Both the position numbers and the translations under genes were made by a program. DNA of 64,000 nucleotides from Candidatus Obscuribacter sp. GTDB lineage: Bacteria; Cyanobacteriota; Vampirovibrionia; Obscuribacterales; Obscuribacteraceae. Each line of letters begins with the position of its first letter. Within the stretch, counting starts at the first letter, position 1. Below are positions 33,216 through 42,373 of the stretch, piece by piece. The notes beneath the pieces are model-generated. The model did not search any database and had not been told where the DNA came from. It worked only from the letters and a program-made list of their open reading frames with translations. The stretch is from the NCBI GenBank assembly GCA_016712465.1, contig JADJQZ010000001.1:4216001-4280000 (forward strand), in the 5' to 3' direction.

Positions 33216-35999
33216 ATGAGAATTGTAACCATGCCGGCCACCGAGGTCCAACTCCCCATAAGCTCCCCTGGCACAATGCCGGTGCAAGACGTGATCGAGC
33301 ACTTCGGTAGCGACCGGCAGACCGGCTTAACCACTGAAAAGGTACTGGTCCACAGGCAGACCTTCGGCTTAAATGCCATGACCAAAAGGCAAGGGGTGAG
33401 CGCCTTCACCCTGGCTGTCAGGCAGTTCCAGTCCACAGTTGTCATACTGCTTCTAGTGGCGTCAGCCGTCTCCTTTGCCTCTAAAGAACATATACAGGCC
33501 TGGGGTATCCTGATTGCCGTCCTTATAAACGCCCTGGTGGGCTTTGCCACCGAACTGAAAGCCAAGATTTCCCTGGAAAGCCTGGAGGCCATGGCCGGAC
33601 CAACCGCCCGAACAGTGCGGGACGGCAAAGAGATAGACCTGCCGGCCTCGGAGCTTGTGCCTGGTGACGTGGTCATTCTGGACAGCGGCGATAGAGTTCC
33701 GGCCGACCTGCGCATCATCGAGGCCTCCTCCCTTTCGGCCGACGAATCGGCCATGACCGGTGAGAGCGAATCGGTCTACAAAACAGAAGAGCCGGGCCCG
33801 GACAATCCCCCCGAGTCCACCCAACTTTTTCAGGGCACCCTGGTCTTATCGGGCCGCGGCAGAGCCATCGTCTATGCCACCGGCAACAATACCAAACTTG
33901 GTCAACTGGGTATCCTCCTGACTGAGGCAGCATCCGGACGTACCCCCCTGGAAAACGGACTGGAGGAGCTCGGTAAGCAATTAACGCTCCTGACTGTGGT
34001 GCTCTGCACAGTTATTGCCGGCATCGGTGTCTGGCACAAGGAAAATATCTTTCTCATGCTGCAAACGGCGGTAGCCCTGGCTGTAGCAGCCATTCCCGAA
34101 GGCATGCCCGTGGTAGCGACTCTGGCCCTGACAGCCGGCACCCACCGCATGGTGCGCGCCCGGGCTCTGATCAGGCAACTGGCGGCGGTGGAAACTCTGG
34201 GCTGCACAACCGTAATCTGCACAGACAAAACCGGCACCCTCACTGAAAATCAGATGGTCGTAACCGATCTTATCTTCGGTCGCCATCACTACAAAGTCTC
34301 CGGCCAGGGTTACGCCCCAGAAGGGGAATTCACTCACTTTGAAGATAACTCACCGGTAGCCACTGATGCGCTTAATGAACTGCGCCTGCTTCTGAGAGCA
34401 GCGGCGCTCTGTAACGACGCCCGCCTCGAAAAGCACGAACAGGCGGCAGACGAAGAAGGGGTCTGGCACATCCACGGTGATCCCACGGAAGGTGCGCTAT
34501 TGACCGCCGCCGCCAAGGCCGGCTTAACTGAAGAAGCAGACTTTTGCCCCTGGCCCCGCGTGCAAGACCTGCCTTTCGATCTCGAACGCAAGCGCATGAG
34601 CACCATCCACGATGCCCCCGACAGCAAGCGCTACGCCTTCATTAAAGGCTCCCCGGGCACAGTGCTGCAAGTCTCCAAATTTATCGAATTGGATGCCCTG
34701 GGCGGCATCCCCAGCGAACTGACGGAAGAGATGAAGCAAGACCTGCTGGCACAAAATAGCAAACTGGCAGCCCGAGGCCTGAGAGTGCTGGCGGTGGGTT
34801 ACAAAACACTTGCCCAGGGCGAAGAAATAACCGTTGAAAATATCGAAAGCGAAATTACCCTGCTTGGTCTGGTAGGCATGTCCGACCGACCCAGACAAGA
34901 AGTGCCGGCCGCCATCGAGAAGTGTCACAAGGCCGGCATTAAAGTGCTGATGCTAACAGGCGATCAACCGGCCACAGCCAAAGCCATCGCTGAAGAACTG
35001 AAACTCTTGAGCGACATGCAAAATATCGATGAGAGCAAATGCATTTTGCGCAGTACCGACCTTGAAGCAATGAGCGAAACCGAACTTGGTCAGGTCTTGA
35101 AAGAAGCAAGAGTGCTGGCCCGGGCCACCCCACAGATGAAACTGAAAGTAGTGAAAAGCCTGCAAGCCAATGGCGAAATTGTTGCCATGACCGGTGACGG
35201 CGTCAACGACGCCCCCGCCCTCCGGCAAGCCAATATCGGCATAGCCATGGGTCAAACAGGCACGGCCCTAGCCCGGGAAGCATCCAGCATGGTTATCACC
35301 GACGATAACTTTGCCACCATAGTAAAAGCCGTTGAAGAGGGGCGCATAATTTACGGCAATATCCAGAAGGCTATTGCTTATCTGCTCACAGCCAGCCTCT
35401 CGGCTGTGGTCTGCGTGGCACTGGCGGTGGTGCTGGATACCGGTTTGCCCTTCACGCCCCTGCAACTACTCTGGCTCAATTTGATCATGCACATTTTTCC
35501 TGGTCTGGCCATCGTCATGAGCCGCACCAGAGTTGACGTCATGTCCCTTTCACCCAGACGCCAGGACGACAAACTGATTAACAACAGCGTCGCTCTGGAA
35601 ATTGCCCTGCGCAGCGTGGTGGTGGCAACCGCCGTGTTGCTTTGCCTGCACCAATTGCGCACCAGTGAAAACCTGCAAACCCTGGCTTTCGCGTCTCTCT
35701 CCCTGGCCCTCATCCTGCAGTCGATTTCGTGGATGCTCAAGGCAAGCAAGCTCGGCGTCAAGAAGGGCAATAGCACCTCGGAGCCAAGGCTCAAGTTACT
35801 GTGGCCAGTGGTCAACGTGCTAACCTCCCTGGCGCTTCTGCTGCTGGCTGTTTACTGCCGGCCCATCCAGGAACTGCTGGCCATGCACGCCCTCAACGGA
35901 CAGGAAGCTATAGCCGTTATCATCACCGGTCTGGGCTCATTCATCGCTGCCGACTTGCTTCTAGCCTTGAAAGCTCTGTGTGGGAAGAAGCGCTCATAG
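33216..35999 (+). CDS. P2-type cation-transporting ATPase with atypical TM6
   Basis: This full-length P-type ATPase has the actuator motif MTGESESV, phosphorylation motif DKTGTLTEN (Asp337), the nucleotide-binding domain, MLTGDQPATAKAIAEE and the hinge TGDGVNDAPALR. TM4 reads AVAAIPEGMPVV, as in Ca2+/Mn2+ pumps (PMR1/SERCA). TM6 reads LWLNLIMHIFPG: Asn755 is kept, but the position of the usual cation-binding Asp (NxxxD) is His759, so ion selectivity may differ. The start is uncertain: ATG at 33216 or 33231, or TTG at 33183, none with a strong ribosome site. It is an inner-membrane protein, divergent from uspA. Confidence 0.9.
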   Translation: MRIVTMPATEVQLPISSPGTMPVQDVIEHFGSDRQTGLTTEKVLVHRQTFGLNAMTKRQGVSAFTLAVRQFQSTVVILLLVASAVSFASKEHIQAWGILIAVLINALVGFATELKAKISLESLEAMAGPTARTVRDGKEIDLPASELVPGDVVILDSGDRVPADLRIIEASSLSADESAMTGESESVYKTEEPGPDNPPESTQLFQGTLVLSGRGRAIVYATGNNTKLGQLGILLTEAASGRTPLENGLEELGKQLTLLTVVLCTVIAGIGVWHKENIFLMLQTAVALAVAAIPEGMPVVATLALTAGTHRMVRARALIRQLAAVETLGCTTVICTDKTGTLTENQMVVTDLIFGRHHYKVSGQGYAPEGEFTHFEDNSPVATDALNELRLLLRAAALCNDARLEKHEQAADEEGVWHIHGDPTEGALLTAAAKAGLTEEADFCPWPRVQDLPFDLERKRMSTIHDAPDSKRYAFIKGSPGTVLQVSKFIELDALGGIPSELTEEMKQDLLAQNSKLAARGLRVLAVGYKTLAQGEEITVENIESEITLLGLVGMSDRPRQEVPAAIEKCHKAGIKVLMLTGDQPATAKAIAEELKLLSDMQNIDESKCILRSTDLEAMSETELGQVLKEARVLARATPQMKLKVVKSLQANGEIVAMTGDGVNDAPALRQANIGIAMGQTGTALAREASSMVITDDNFATIVKAVEEGRIIYGNIQKAIAYLLTASLSAVVCVALAVVLDTGLPFTPLQLLWLNLIMHIFPGLAIVMSRTRVDVMSLSPRRQDDKLINNSVALEIALRSVVVATAVLLCLHQLRTSENLQTLAFASLSLALILQSISWMLKASKLGVKKGNSTSEPRLKLLWPVVNVLTSLALLLLAVYCRPIQELLAMHALNGQEAIAVIITGLGSFIAADLLLALKALCGKKRS

Positions 36000-36028
36000 T
36001 TGGGGGACGGAGCGAAAAACAGAATCCA

Positions 36029-36682
36029 ATGGATGTAAGTTCAATTATCAAAGCCAGTATAAATGTCTATCGGAACCTGGCTTTTTATGAGGACCACGGC
36101 TACGTAAGCAGTGAATCGATTGAAGCCGACTCTTCCGAAATTTCAAACTCGATTACATTTGAGACGCGCTATTCCAAAACTACCGGACTGACCTTAAGTT
36201 GGTTTGGAAAGCCCGACAGCCTTCTCTCAAGAATTGCCGACAGTATAGAGATCTGTACCAACAAGAAAGCTTTTATCAAAGTAAAGCAAAAGGTCCGAAA
36301 GAAGTGTTCACCAGAGCAGGCGTTGACGATAGCCGGAGCCGGTGGTGGAGACGTAGGGTTGATCATCCCGCCACTACTGTTGCTAGATACTACACCTCTC
36401 CCAAAGCCCTTCAGCCTTCATTCGGTAACCATGGCGAAACTGGATGGCATTGCAATCGTCGATGATCTGGAGTGCTATAGAGTTAAAGTGCTTCTCTCAA
36501 ATCAACCATGGGTCGGAACTTATTTCATCAGTCAATCGGATTTTTTGATTCGCAAGTTTGAATCGCAGCGAAAATTGGATATTCCAAAGGAAAAACAACA
36601 AGGACTTCCCGATGATCTTGTCGGCAGCTTTCCAAAAACCACCTGCTCGAAAATGTGGTTTAAGGATTTAAAGACCAACTAA
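36029..36682 (+). CDS. LolA-like/DUF2092-like hypothetical protein, 217 aa
   Basis: The sequence SINVYRNLAFYEDHGYVSS, NSITFETRYSKTTGLTLSWFG and CYRVKVLLSNQPWVGTYFISQSDFLIRKFE alternates long beta strands in the manner of LolA-type half-barrels (DUF2092-like). No signal peptide is evident from the ATG at 36029, which is unusual for that fold, so either the start lies upstream or the protein stays inside. It begins 29 nt after the P-type ATPase stop on the same strand. The function is unknown. Confidence 0.62.
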   Translation: MDVSSIIKASINVYRNLAFYEDHGYVSSESIEADSSEISNSITFETRYSKTTGLTLSWFGKPDSLLSRIADSIEICTNKKAFIKVKQKVRKKCSPEQALTIAGAGGGDVGLIIPPLLLLDTTPLPKPFSLHSVTMAKLDGIAIVDDLECYRVKVLLSNQPWVGTYFISQSDFLIRKFESQRKLDIPKEKQQGLPDDLVGSFPKTTCSKMWFKDLKTN

Positions 36683-36728
36683 TTTGGAATCTCCCCGAAA
36701 GCTTCTGCAAACCACGCTGCTTACAGGC

Positions 36729-37697
36729 TTAATGCCTCCTAGAAGTTCTTGTACGTTCCACCAGATCTGCTGCCGCCTCAGGCCACTGAGCCTGGTCAAA
36801 GGTAAATCCGGCTTGGAGAAGTTTTCCAGGTAAAACATAGCGACTCTTTAGCACCAGCTCAGTCTCTGTTTTGAGCAAGACAGCGCCGATTGAGAGCATC
36901 CATTCCGCTGCAGGCAGGCCTATCGGGTTACCCCAGGCTTCTCTCAATACCTTCATAAAGACAGCATTAGCAAGTGGATTGGGGCTAGTAACATTGACTA
37001 TGTCGTCTAGCTGCGGATTATTCAAAATGAAGAAAATGGACTTGATGAAGTCTTTGTCTGAAATCCAGGAGATCATCTGCTTGCCGGAAGCATTCTTACC
37101 ACCCAAGCCCAGACGAACAAGCTTGGACATTATACTAAACGGTCCACCGGGATCAGGGGTCATAACTACGGCACTTCTAAGTTTAACTTTGCGAACAAGG
37201 CTGGGAACCGCCGCGTTGTCTACGGCTTCCTCCCAGGCTTTTGCCACTTTAATGGAAAAGCCCCAGGACTTAGGTGCACTCGGCTCCTCACCACCGATGA
37301 TACCAGTGAATTCATCATTGCCTTTATCATAAGAATGGGCGTAGATTGTAGCCGTGCTCATATTGATCCATAAAGGCGGCGGATTATTAGCAATCTCAAT
37401 GGCCCGACCTACCGCCCTGGTTGATAAGACCCTGGATTCCATTATCTCCTGGCGAGTGGCATCAGTATAACGACAATTGACCGAGCGTCCGGCCAGGTTG
37501 AAAACCAGGTCGCTACCGTCTATCTGTTGCATCCAGGGTCCGGGTGAAATGCCGTCCCACTGAACATAAGTTATGCCTTTTTCTGTTGTGGAACTATTTG
37601 AGCGACTGAGAATCACTACCTCGTAACCGTTTTCGGCAAAGGCTTTGCCGATAATGGTGCCAAGTTCACCGGAACCGCCCGGTATGACTATTTTCAC
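36729..37697 (-). CDS. TIGR01777-type NAD-dependent epimerase/dehydratase
   Basis: This extended SDR protein of about 322 residues opens with the Rossmann motif VKIVIPGGSGELGTIIGKAF (GGSGELG). It also shows VFNLAGRSVNCRYTDATRQEIMESRV, characteristic of the TIGR01777/SDR39U family, and a C-terminal DUF1731 segment (LPAAEWMLSIGAVLLKTETELVLKSRYVLPGKLLQAGF). The substrate of the family is unknown. I chose GTG at 37697 with GGGAG upstream. An in-frame start at 37769 would add 24 non-conserved residues. It is downstream of the esterase gene on the same strand. Confidence 0.9.
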   Translation of the reverse strand: MKIVIPGGSGELGTIIGKAFAENGYEVVILSRSNSSTTEKGITYVQWDGISPGPWMQQIDGSDLVFNLAGRSVNCRYTDATRQEIMESRVLSTRAVGRAIEIANNPPPLWINMSTATIYAHSYDKGNDEFTGIIGGEEPSAPKSWGFSIKVAKAWEEAVDNAAVPSLVRKVKLRSAVVMTPDPGGPFSIMSKLVRLGLGGKNASGKQMISWISDKDFIKSIFFILNNPQLDDIVNVTSPNPLANAVFMKVLREAWGNPIGLPAAEWMLSIGAVLLKTETELVLKSRYVLPGKLLQAGFTFDQAQWPEAAADLVERTRTSRRH

Positions 37698-37787
37698 TCT
37701 AACACTTCGCTCCCTCAGTGCAGAAATTTTACCACCCGGCGGCAACCGTTTTGAGAAACTGAATATCAAGCCACCTTAATAGAATCA

Positions 37788-38777
37788 TTACTTCCGGTGA
37801 GTGCTGAAGAAGCTCCATATAGCCTCATTACAATTGAAATCCTGGCAAACCGGACCGACCAGAGCGGCCGGCAAATACTGCAAGCCCTGAGGCCAGGTAT
37901 GACCACCGCCGTCAATTTTATATACCAAAACTTCGGCTGGATCCCCCTCCGCGCCATAACGCATGACGCTGGCCCGGCATGCATCGGCAGGGGCAAGGTC
38001 GGGTAGTCGCTTCTGCAGAGTGAGGGGACCGGCACTATTGGCACTGCGATAAACTTCTATAGCACTATCGAATGGAATGACCGAGCCCCGGCTCTTCCTT
38101 ATCAGTTTACCGCCCACTCGACCACCCTTAAACGGTACAAGCGGATCATTGTCTCCCAGCACAAACATGATGGGCTCCCTGCTCATAGAACTTGCTGCCA
38201 TGACTTCCGAAACGGAAGCGGCGACGCTGGCTACTGCCGTTATCTTGCCCTTCAACTTTTGGGCGAGATACTGGCTGAAAAAGCCACCGTTGCTAATTCC
38301 GCAGGAATAAATCCGAGAAGAATCGGCAACTTTTCTTGAAACCAGACTATCGATAACCTGATCAATGAAAGCAACATCGTCGCCCTTGGTGCGACCTTCC
38401 ACTTCGCGCCCGTCATTCCACTGGTGGTCGGTACCCTCAGGGCAAACAAGAACAAACGCCTTCTCATCGGCGAGTTTCGCCATACCGCCGACATGATAAT
38501 CAATACTCCAGGCATTACCGCCGCCGCCGTGAAAGAGAAAGACCACCGGTGCCGGCAACGCCGCCTTGGCCGGGATATACAGATAGTAGGAGCGCTTCAC
38601 CCCGTTTACAGTGGTCTCAACCAATTCGGGAGCTTTTGCTCCCGACCACTTTCTCGGTACTTTCCGACCTTGCATGGCAGGAGGCTCCAACGGAGAGGCG
38701 AAGGCAAGCGAAGTTGCCACCGGCAAAATAGCCATTGCTGCTGCTAAAGAAAGGGTGATAAAACCGAGTCTTTTCAT
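37788..38777 (-). CDS. secreted PHB depolymerase/feruloyl esterase-like alpha/beta hydrolase
   Basis: A signal peptide (residues about 5-27, LSLAAAMAILPVATSLAFA) precedes an LpqC/PHB-depolymerase-like alpha/beta hydrolase. It has FLFHGGGGNAWS (oxyanion region), nucleophile Ser162 in GISNG, Asp211 in GDNDPLVPF and His293 in GGGHTWPQG. Known members cleave short-chain polyesters or aromatic esters outside the cytoplasm. The start is ATG at 38777. The gene is 132 nt downstream of the CoA-transferase gene and may be a separate unit. Substrate is not predictable from the sequence alone. Confidence 0.92.
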   Translation of the reverse strand: MKRLGFITLSLAAAMAILPVATSLAFASPLEPPAMQGRKVPRKWSGAKAPELVETTVNGVKRSYYLYIPAKAALPAPVVFLFHGGGGNAWSIDYHVGGMAKLADEKAFVLVCPEGTDHQWNDGREVEGRTKGDDVAFIDQVIDSLVSRKVADSSRIYSCGISNGGFFSQYLAQKLKGKITAVASVAASVSEVMAASSMSREPIMFVLGDNDPLVPFKGGRVGGKLIRKSRGSVIPFDSAIEVYRSANSAGPLTLQKRLPDLAPADACRASVMRYGAEGDPAEVLVYKIDGGGHTWPQGLQYLPAALVGPVCQDFNCNEAIWSFFSTHRK

Positions 38778-38909
38778 AAACTGGACACTCCCGAACCACT
38801 GAACAGATTACATTACGGTCAAGGCAGTAAAAAGTTTCAGCCTGAATTCTGGCTTGATCCTGAGACAGGCAAACATACAAACTTCAATTGTTCCACACTC
38901 GCGCCCGTC

Positions 38910-40229
38910 TTACGAAAGCCAGGAAAGCCCCCGGCAGCCGTGCTCCAGTTCTTCGCGAAAAGCGGGGTGGGCAATGCGGATTAGCTCTCTAGTACGCTCC
39001 TTCAAGCTACGCCCATAAAGCTGAGCGACACCGTATTCGGTGACCACATAATGCACATCGGCCCGGCTGGTTACAACTCCACTTCCCGGTGAAAGGGAGG
39101 TCGTGATGCGCGAGACCGTGCCACCACGAGCGGTGGAAGGCATGGCGATGATAGCCTTGCCGCCCGGCGAGCGGGAAGCGCCCCGGATGAAATCAACTTG
39201 CCCGCCAAAGCCGCTGTAGAGATAACTGCCAATGGAATCAGCAGCCACCTGACCAGTAATATCTACTTGCAGGGCAGAGTTGATAGCTGTCATTTTGTGA
39301 TTACGAGAGATGACAAAGGGATCGTTTATAAAGTCGCTGGTTTGAAATTCAATCATGGGATTATTATCGATGAAATCATAGAGACGCCTGGTACCAAGCA
39401 CGAAACTAACGGCCACTTTGCCGGGCAGAACCGTCTTAGCATCATTGGTGACAATGCCTTTTTCAATCAAGTCGACGATATTGTCGGAGAGCATTTCACT
39501 GTGAACACCCAGGTTGCGCTTCTCGTCCAGATTAGCCAGTACCGCGTTGGGAATGGTACCGATTCCAAGCTGTATGGTGGCTTCGTCTTCTACCAGGGTG
39601 GCCACATTCAAGCCGATAAGCTCTTCCACTTCCGAGCAGGGTTCTTCAATCAGCTCGGGCAGGGGGCGGTCGGTCTCCACGATGCGATCGAGACGGCTCA
39701 CATGAACAAAAGAACGGCCAAGAGTGCGGGGCATCTGCTTGTTGACTTCAGCCAGGACAAAGCGGGCTTTCTTGCGCGCGGCGATGGTGCAGTCTACAGA
39801 GACGCCGTAGCTACAGAAGCCATGAGCATCCGGGGGCGAAACCTGAATCAAGCAGACATCCACGGGCACCGTGCCCGATTCGAACAGGCGAGGAATTTCG
39901 CTCAAGAAGATGGGCATGTATTCGGCCCGCCCCTCATTGACGGCGTCGCGAATATTTTTGCCGATGAAGAGAGCTTTGACGCGAAAAGAGTCTTGATACT
40001 GCTCCTGGGCGTATTCAGCCTTACCCAGGGTCAGAAGATGCAAAACGGTGACATCGCGCAGTTCGGAAGCACGACCCACCATGGCATCGACCAGGCATTC
40101 GGGCACGGCCGCATTGGAATGGACATAAACATGATCGCCGCTCTGAATAACCCTTACGGCTTCTTCCGCCGAGCACTTCTTCCTTTCGTAGTCGGCGCGC
40201 CAATCGCCTTTCTCAAGAGTACCTTGCAT
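38910..40229 (-). CDS. acetyl-CoA hydrolase/CoA-transferase family enzyme
   Basis: This 439-residue enzyme is of the acetyl-CoA hydrolase/4-hydroxybutyrate CoA-transferase family (AcCoA hydrolase N and C domains). It shows SGDHVYVHSNAAVPECLVDAM near the N-terminus, IQLGIGTIPNAVLANL, GFGGQVDFIRGASRSPGGKAIIAMPST and the C-terminal VTEYGVAQLYGRSLKERTRELIRIAHP. The family uses an active-site glutamate to form a glutamyl-CoA intermediate. It begins 13 nt after the hydrogenase large-subunit gene, so it probably makes acetate (or swaps CoA between acids) as part of a fermentative unit. A strong AAGGTAAGTT precedes the ATG. Confidence 0.92.
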   Translation of the reverse strand: MQGTLEKGDWRADYERKKCSAEEAVRVIQSGDHVYVHSNAAVPECLVDAMVGRASELRDVTVLHLLTLGKAEYAQEQYQDSFRVKALFIGKNIRDAVNEGRAEYMPIFLSEIPRLFESGTVPVDVCLIQVSPPDAHGFCSYGVSVDCTIAARKKARFVLAEVNKQMPRTLGRSFVHVSRLDRIVETDRPLPELIEEPCSEVEELIGLNVATLVEDEATIQLGIGTIPNAVLANLDEKRNLGVHSEMLSDNIVDLIEKGIVTNDAKTVLPGKVAVSFVLGTRRLYDFIDNNPMIEFQTSDFINDPFVISRNHKMTAINSALQVDITGQVAADSIGSYLYSGFGGQVDFIRGASRSPGGKAIIAMPSTARGGTVSRITTSLSPGSGVVTSRADVHYVVTEYGVAQLYGRSLKERTRELIRIAHPAFREELEHGCRGLSWLS

Positions 40230-40242
40230 AACTTACCTTCAA

Positions 40243-41559
40243 TTAGACGTACCGCAGCCGCACTGCATGTGTAGCACAAGTATTACACGGATCGTAAGAG
40301 CGGATCAAAGTTTCCAGATCGCACTCCAGGTTCTCGTCCTTGCCGGCTCCATTTTCCGCCAACCGGTGGCTGACCGTATTACGGATATCACGTTCGATAC
40401 GCTCGGTATTCTGGGCGGAAGGGGTAATCATGTCGGCAGCGATTACTACACCCTGCTCATCCACCTCATAGGAATGATAAAGCGTGCCCCGGGGACACTC
40501 CACCGCCCCCACGCCGCTTCCGACCAGGCGGGGCTCAGGCACTTCCACTTCGGGCTCATGGCTCAATTCCGACAAGAGGGCGATTATGGTCTGCACTCTT
40601 TCTATAGCTTGCACAAGTTCGATGGCCTGAGCCAGATTATTGAGCATGGAATTGCAGGAGCCACGCGCCAGATCGGAAGCCATATAGATAGATCGGGCCG
40701 TGCTGCCCAGAAGCTCATGATAGAAATGCAGCCTGGCAATGGCACCAACCATATAAGGTTTGCCGTTGGAGCGCGACTTTTTAGCATGGCTATAGGTGAC
40801 GGCATACTCGCTCAAATACTCTTTGTACTCGGAAATGGGGCGACGGAAGCCCTCCGAGGAGCGTATATGATCGCCGAAATAGCCATAGACGCCGTCTTGC
40901 TCCAGGCAGAGATAGTTGGGTTCAAGGCTGGGAATATTCGGCAGTTTCAGACTTAAGAAAGTATTGGCCAGCTTCAAAGCCAGGTCGGCACCGCTCTTCA
41001 AGTCGGGAAGCAAACTCTCCAGAGACTCTCTCGATGGATAATGAGAGAGCTTGAAGACATGCAAGTTGACAGGGTGGAAAGGGCGACCACCCACCAGGGT
41101 TTGAATGGCGCAACCCAGTGAGCGCAGGGTCGTCCAGAGGGCAAACTCTTCTTTGAACTTATCGGCGAATGTGAGGAGGTCTTTTGTACCGAGAAAGTCG
41201 GGCAAGACCAGGGCGCAAAGATGGGTGGCGTGAGATTCGATGATCATGCCCAGGTGCATAAGTTCGCGGAAAAGGTTGAGGCGCACCGAAGGTTTGTACT
41301 GCACCGTCGCTTCCAAAGCACGAATGGAAGCGAGGACGTGACCGGTCGAGCAGATGGCGCAGATGCGGGAGGTAAGATGGGCCATTTCGTCGGCTTTGTG
41401 CCCTACGACAATGCGCTCGAAGAAACGAGTACCCTCGAAGACATCCAGTTTGACATCAACTACGGCACCGTCTTTGATATCAACGGTGACGGCCGAATGT
41501 CCTTCCACTCGGGTTACTTCCGGTATGACTATGCGGCGTGTTTCTTTCTCTTCAGTCAC
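40243..41559 (-). CDS. hydA: NiFe hydrogenase group 3b, alpha (large) subunit
   Basis: The large subunit has both NiFe ligand motifs: L1 RICAIC (Cys67, Cys70) and L2 DPCNTCATH (Cys425, Cys428, His431). A tail of seven residues follows His431 (AVRLRYV), similar in kind to the short cleaved extension of Pyrococcus sulfhydrogenase I. The MDxLDDF-like body and EGHSAVTVDI near residue 20 place it in group 3b, the bidirectional cytosolic NADP-linked type. The GTG start is preceded by AAGGGGG. One base separates it from the delta gene. No maturation genes are in the window. Confidence 0.94.
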   Translation of the reverse strand: MTEEKETRRIVIPEVTRVEGHSAVTVDIKDGAVVDVKLDVFEGTRFFERIVVGHKADEMAHLTSRICAICSTGHVLASIRALEATVQYKPSVRLNLFRELMHLGMIIESHATHLCALVLPDFLGTKDLLTFADKFKEEFALWTTLRSLGCAIQTLVGGRPFHPVNLHVFKLSHYPSRESLESLLPDLKSGADLALKLANTFLSLKLPNIPSLEPNYLCLEQDGVYGYFGDHIRSSEGFRRPISEYKEYLSEYAVTYSHAKKSRSNGKPYMVGAIARLHFYHELLGSTARSIYMASDLARGSCNSMLNNLAQAIELVQAIERVQTIIALLSELSHEPEVEVPEPRLVGSGVGAVECPRGTLYHSYEVDEQGVVIAADMITPSAQNTERIERDIRNTVSHRLAENGAGKDENLECDLETLIRSYDPCNTCATHAVRLRYV

Positions 41560-41560
41560 C

Positions 41561-42199
41561 TCAGACCCCCTTTACGGCTGCGCCGTTCTCATTGAAAGGT
41601 TTCCAGCGCTTGAAGAGTTCGGCGGGCGCGCCGAAACTTCCCAGTCGCGAAATCACTTCCTCAAGAGCGTATCCTTTCTCGGTTAAGACCTGGGCCATGG
41701 CATCCATTTGGGGAGATTGACAGGGGCCCCAGCAGCCATAGCAAGCCGCACCCATACTGGGGCAGAGGGCGCCACAACCAGCAGCGGTAACTGGACCGAG
41801 GCAGGGCAAATTGTCTTCGATGAGAACACAGGGGTTCTCTTTCAGTTTGCACTCCAGGCAGACCGGCTTACTGGTTATATAAGGTAAGTGATCTTGCAGC
41901 AGACTGGCTGTCACCGAGAGAAATTGGGTGGCATTGATGGGGCAGCCGGAGAGGCGCACATCCACATGCACGTGCTTTTCCAGAGGGGCTGCTTCCAATA
42001 CATCGAAGTCGGCATCTTTACCGTAGACCTGTAGCATCTTCTCGGCAGCACTGCAATTGGTGCAACCACCTTTCTGCACACAGCCCCAGACGGCGCAGTT
42101 GCCTACTGCCACCAACCAGCGACTGGCGGCGCGAATACGCTCCAACTTTTCCAGGTCATGCTTCTGACTGACGCTGCCTTCTACAAAGGTGATATCCAC
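41561..42199 (-). CDS. hydD: NiFe hydrogenase group 3b delta (small) subunit, C-terminal 212 aa
   Basis: The product carries the Fe-S ligands of the small subunit except the N-terminal ones: GNCAVWGCVQKGGC, SGCPINATQF, then the ferredoxin-like cysteines in PVCLECKLKENPCVLI, LPCLGPVTAAGCGALCP and ACYGCWGPC. It begins GTG-DITFVEGSVSQ. The homologous N-terminal part lies directly upstream in the same frame but is cut off by two TAG codons (42221-42223 and 42209-42211). AGGG is about nine bases before the GTG, so independent initiation is possible. Whether a working subunit is made is unclear. Confidence 0.85.
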   Translation of the reverse strand: MDITFVEGSVSQKHDLEKLERIRAASRWLVAVGNCAVWGCVQKGGCTNCSAAEKMLQVYGKDADFDVLEAAPLEKHVHVDVRLSGCPINATQFLSVTASLLQDHLPYITSKPVCLECKLKENPCVLIEDNLPCLGPVTAAGCGALCPSMGAACYGCWGPCQSPQMDAMAQVLTEKGYALEEVISRLGSFGAPAELFKRWKPFNENGAAVKGV

Positions 42200-42220
42200 C
42201 GGGCCGCCCTAATTGGAAGA

Positions 42221-42364
42221 CTAGGCGAAAGGAAAACTAACCACCCTCACAAAGGGCAGAAGCTTGTCCAGATTCTCCAGAATAACGAGCAGTTCACCGG
42301 CGCAGCCAGTCAAGCCTTCCACCGCTATGGTGGGCAGAGTATTGTGTTTACTTTCCAGATTCAT
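42221..42364 (-). pseudogene. hydD: N-terminal fragment of hydrogenase delta subunit (47 codons)
   Basis: An ATG at 42364, ten bases past the gamma gene stop, opens a 47-codon frame that reads as the start of a group 3b small subunit (VEGLTGCAGELLVILENL and VVSFPFA). It then meets TAG at 42221-42223 and, four codons on, TAG at 42209-42211, before running in the same frame into the 212-residue part. Alignment by eye against Pyrococcus HydD places the stops in a loop where sense codons are expected. Only one of the two usual CxxC cysteines is kept (CAGE). It could be a decaying gene, a split subunit or read-through. Confidence 0.7.
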
Positions 42365-42373
42365 ACTCACGGC

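Noticed and set aside
39198..40274. 358-codon plus-strand frame opposite the CoA-transferase
   Set aside because: It is antisense to a well-conserved enzyme and has no domain signal.
42205..42223. Genome-wide reassignment of TAG as a sense codon
   Set aside because: TAG ends several other genes here, for example the genes ending at 475, 12065 and 61781, so TAG is an ordinary stop codon in this genome.
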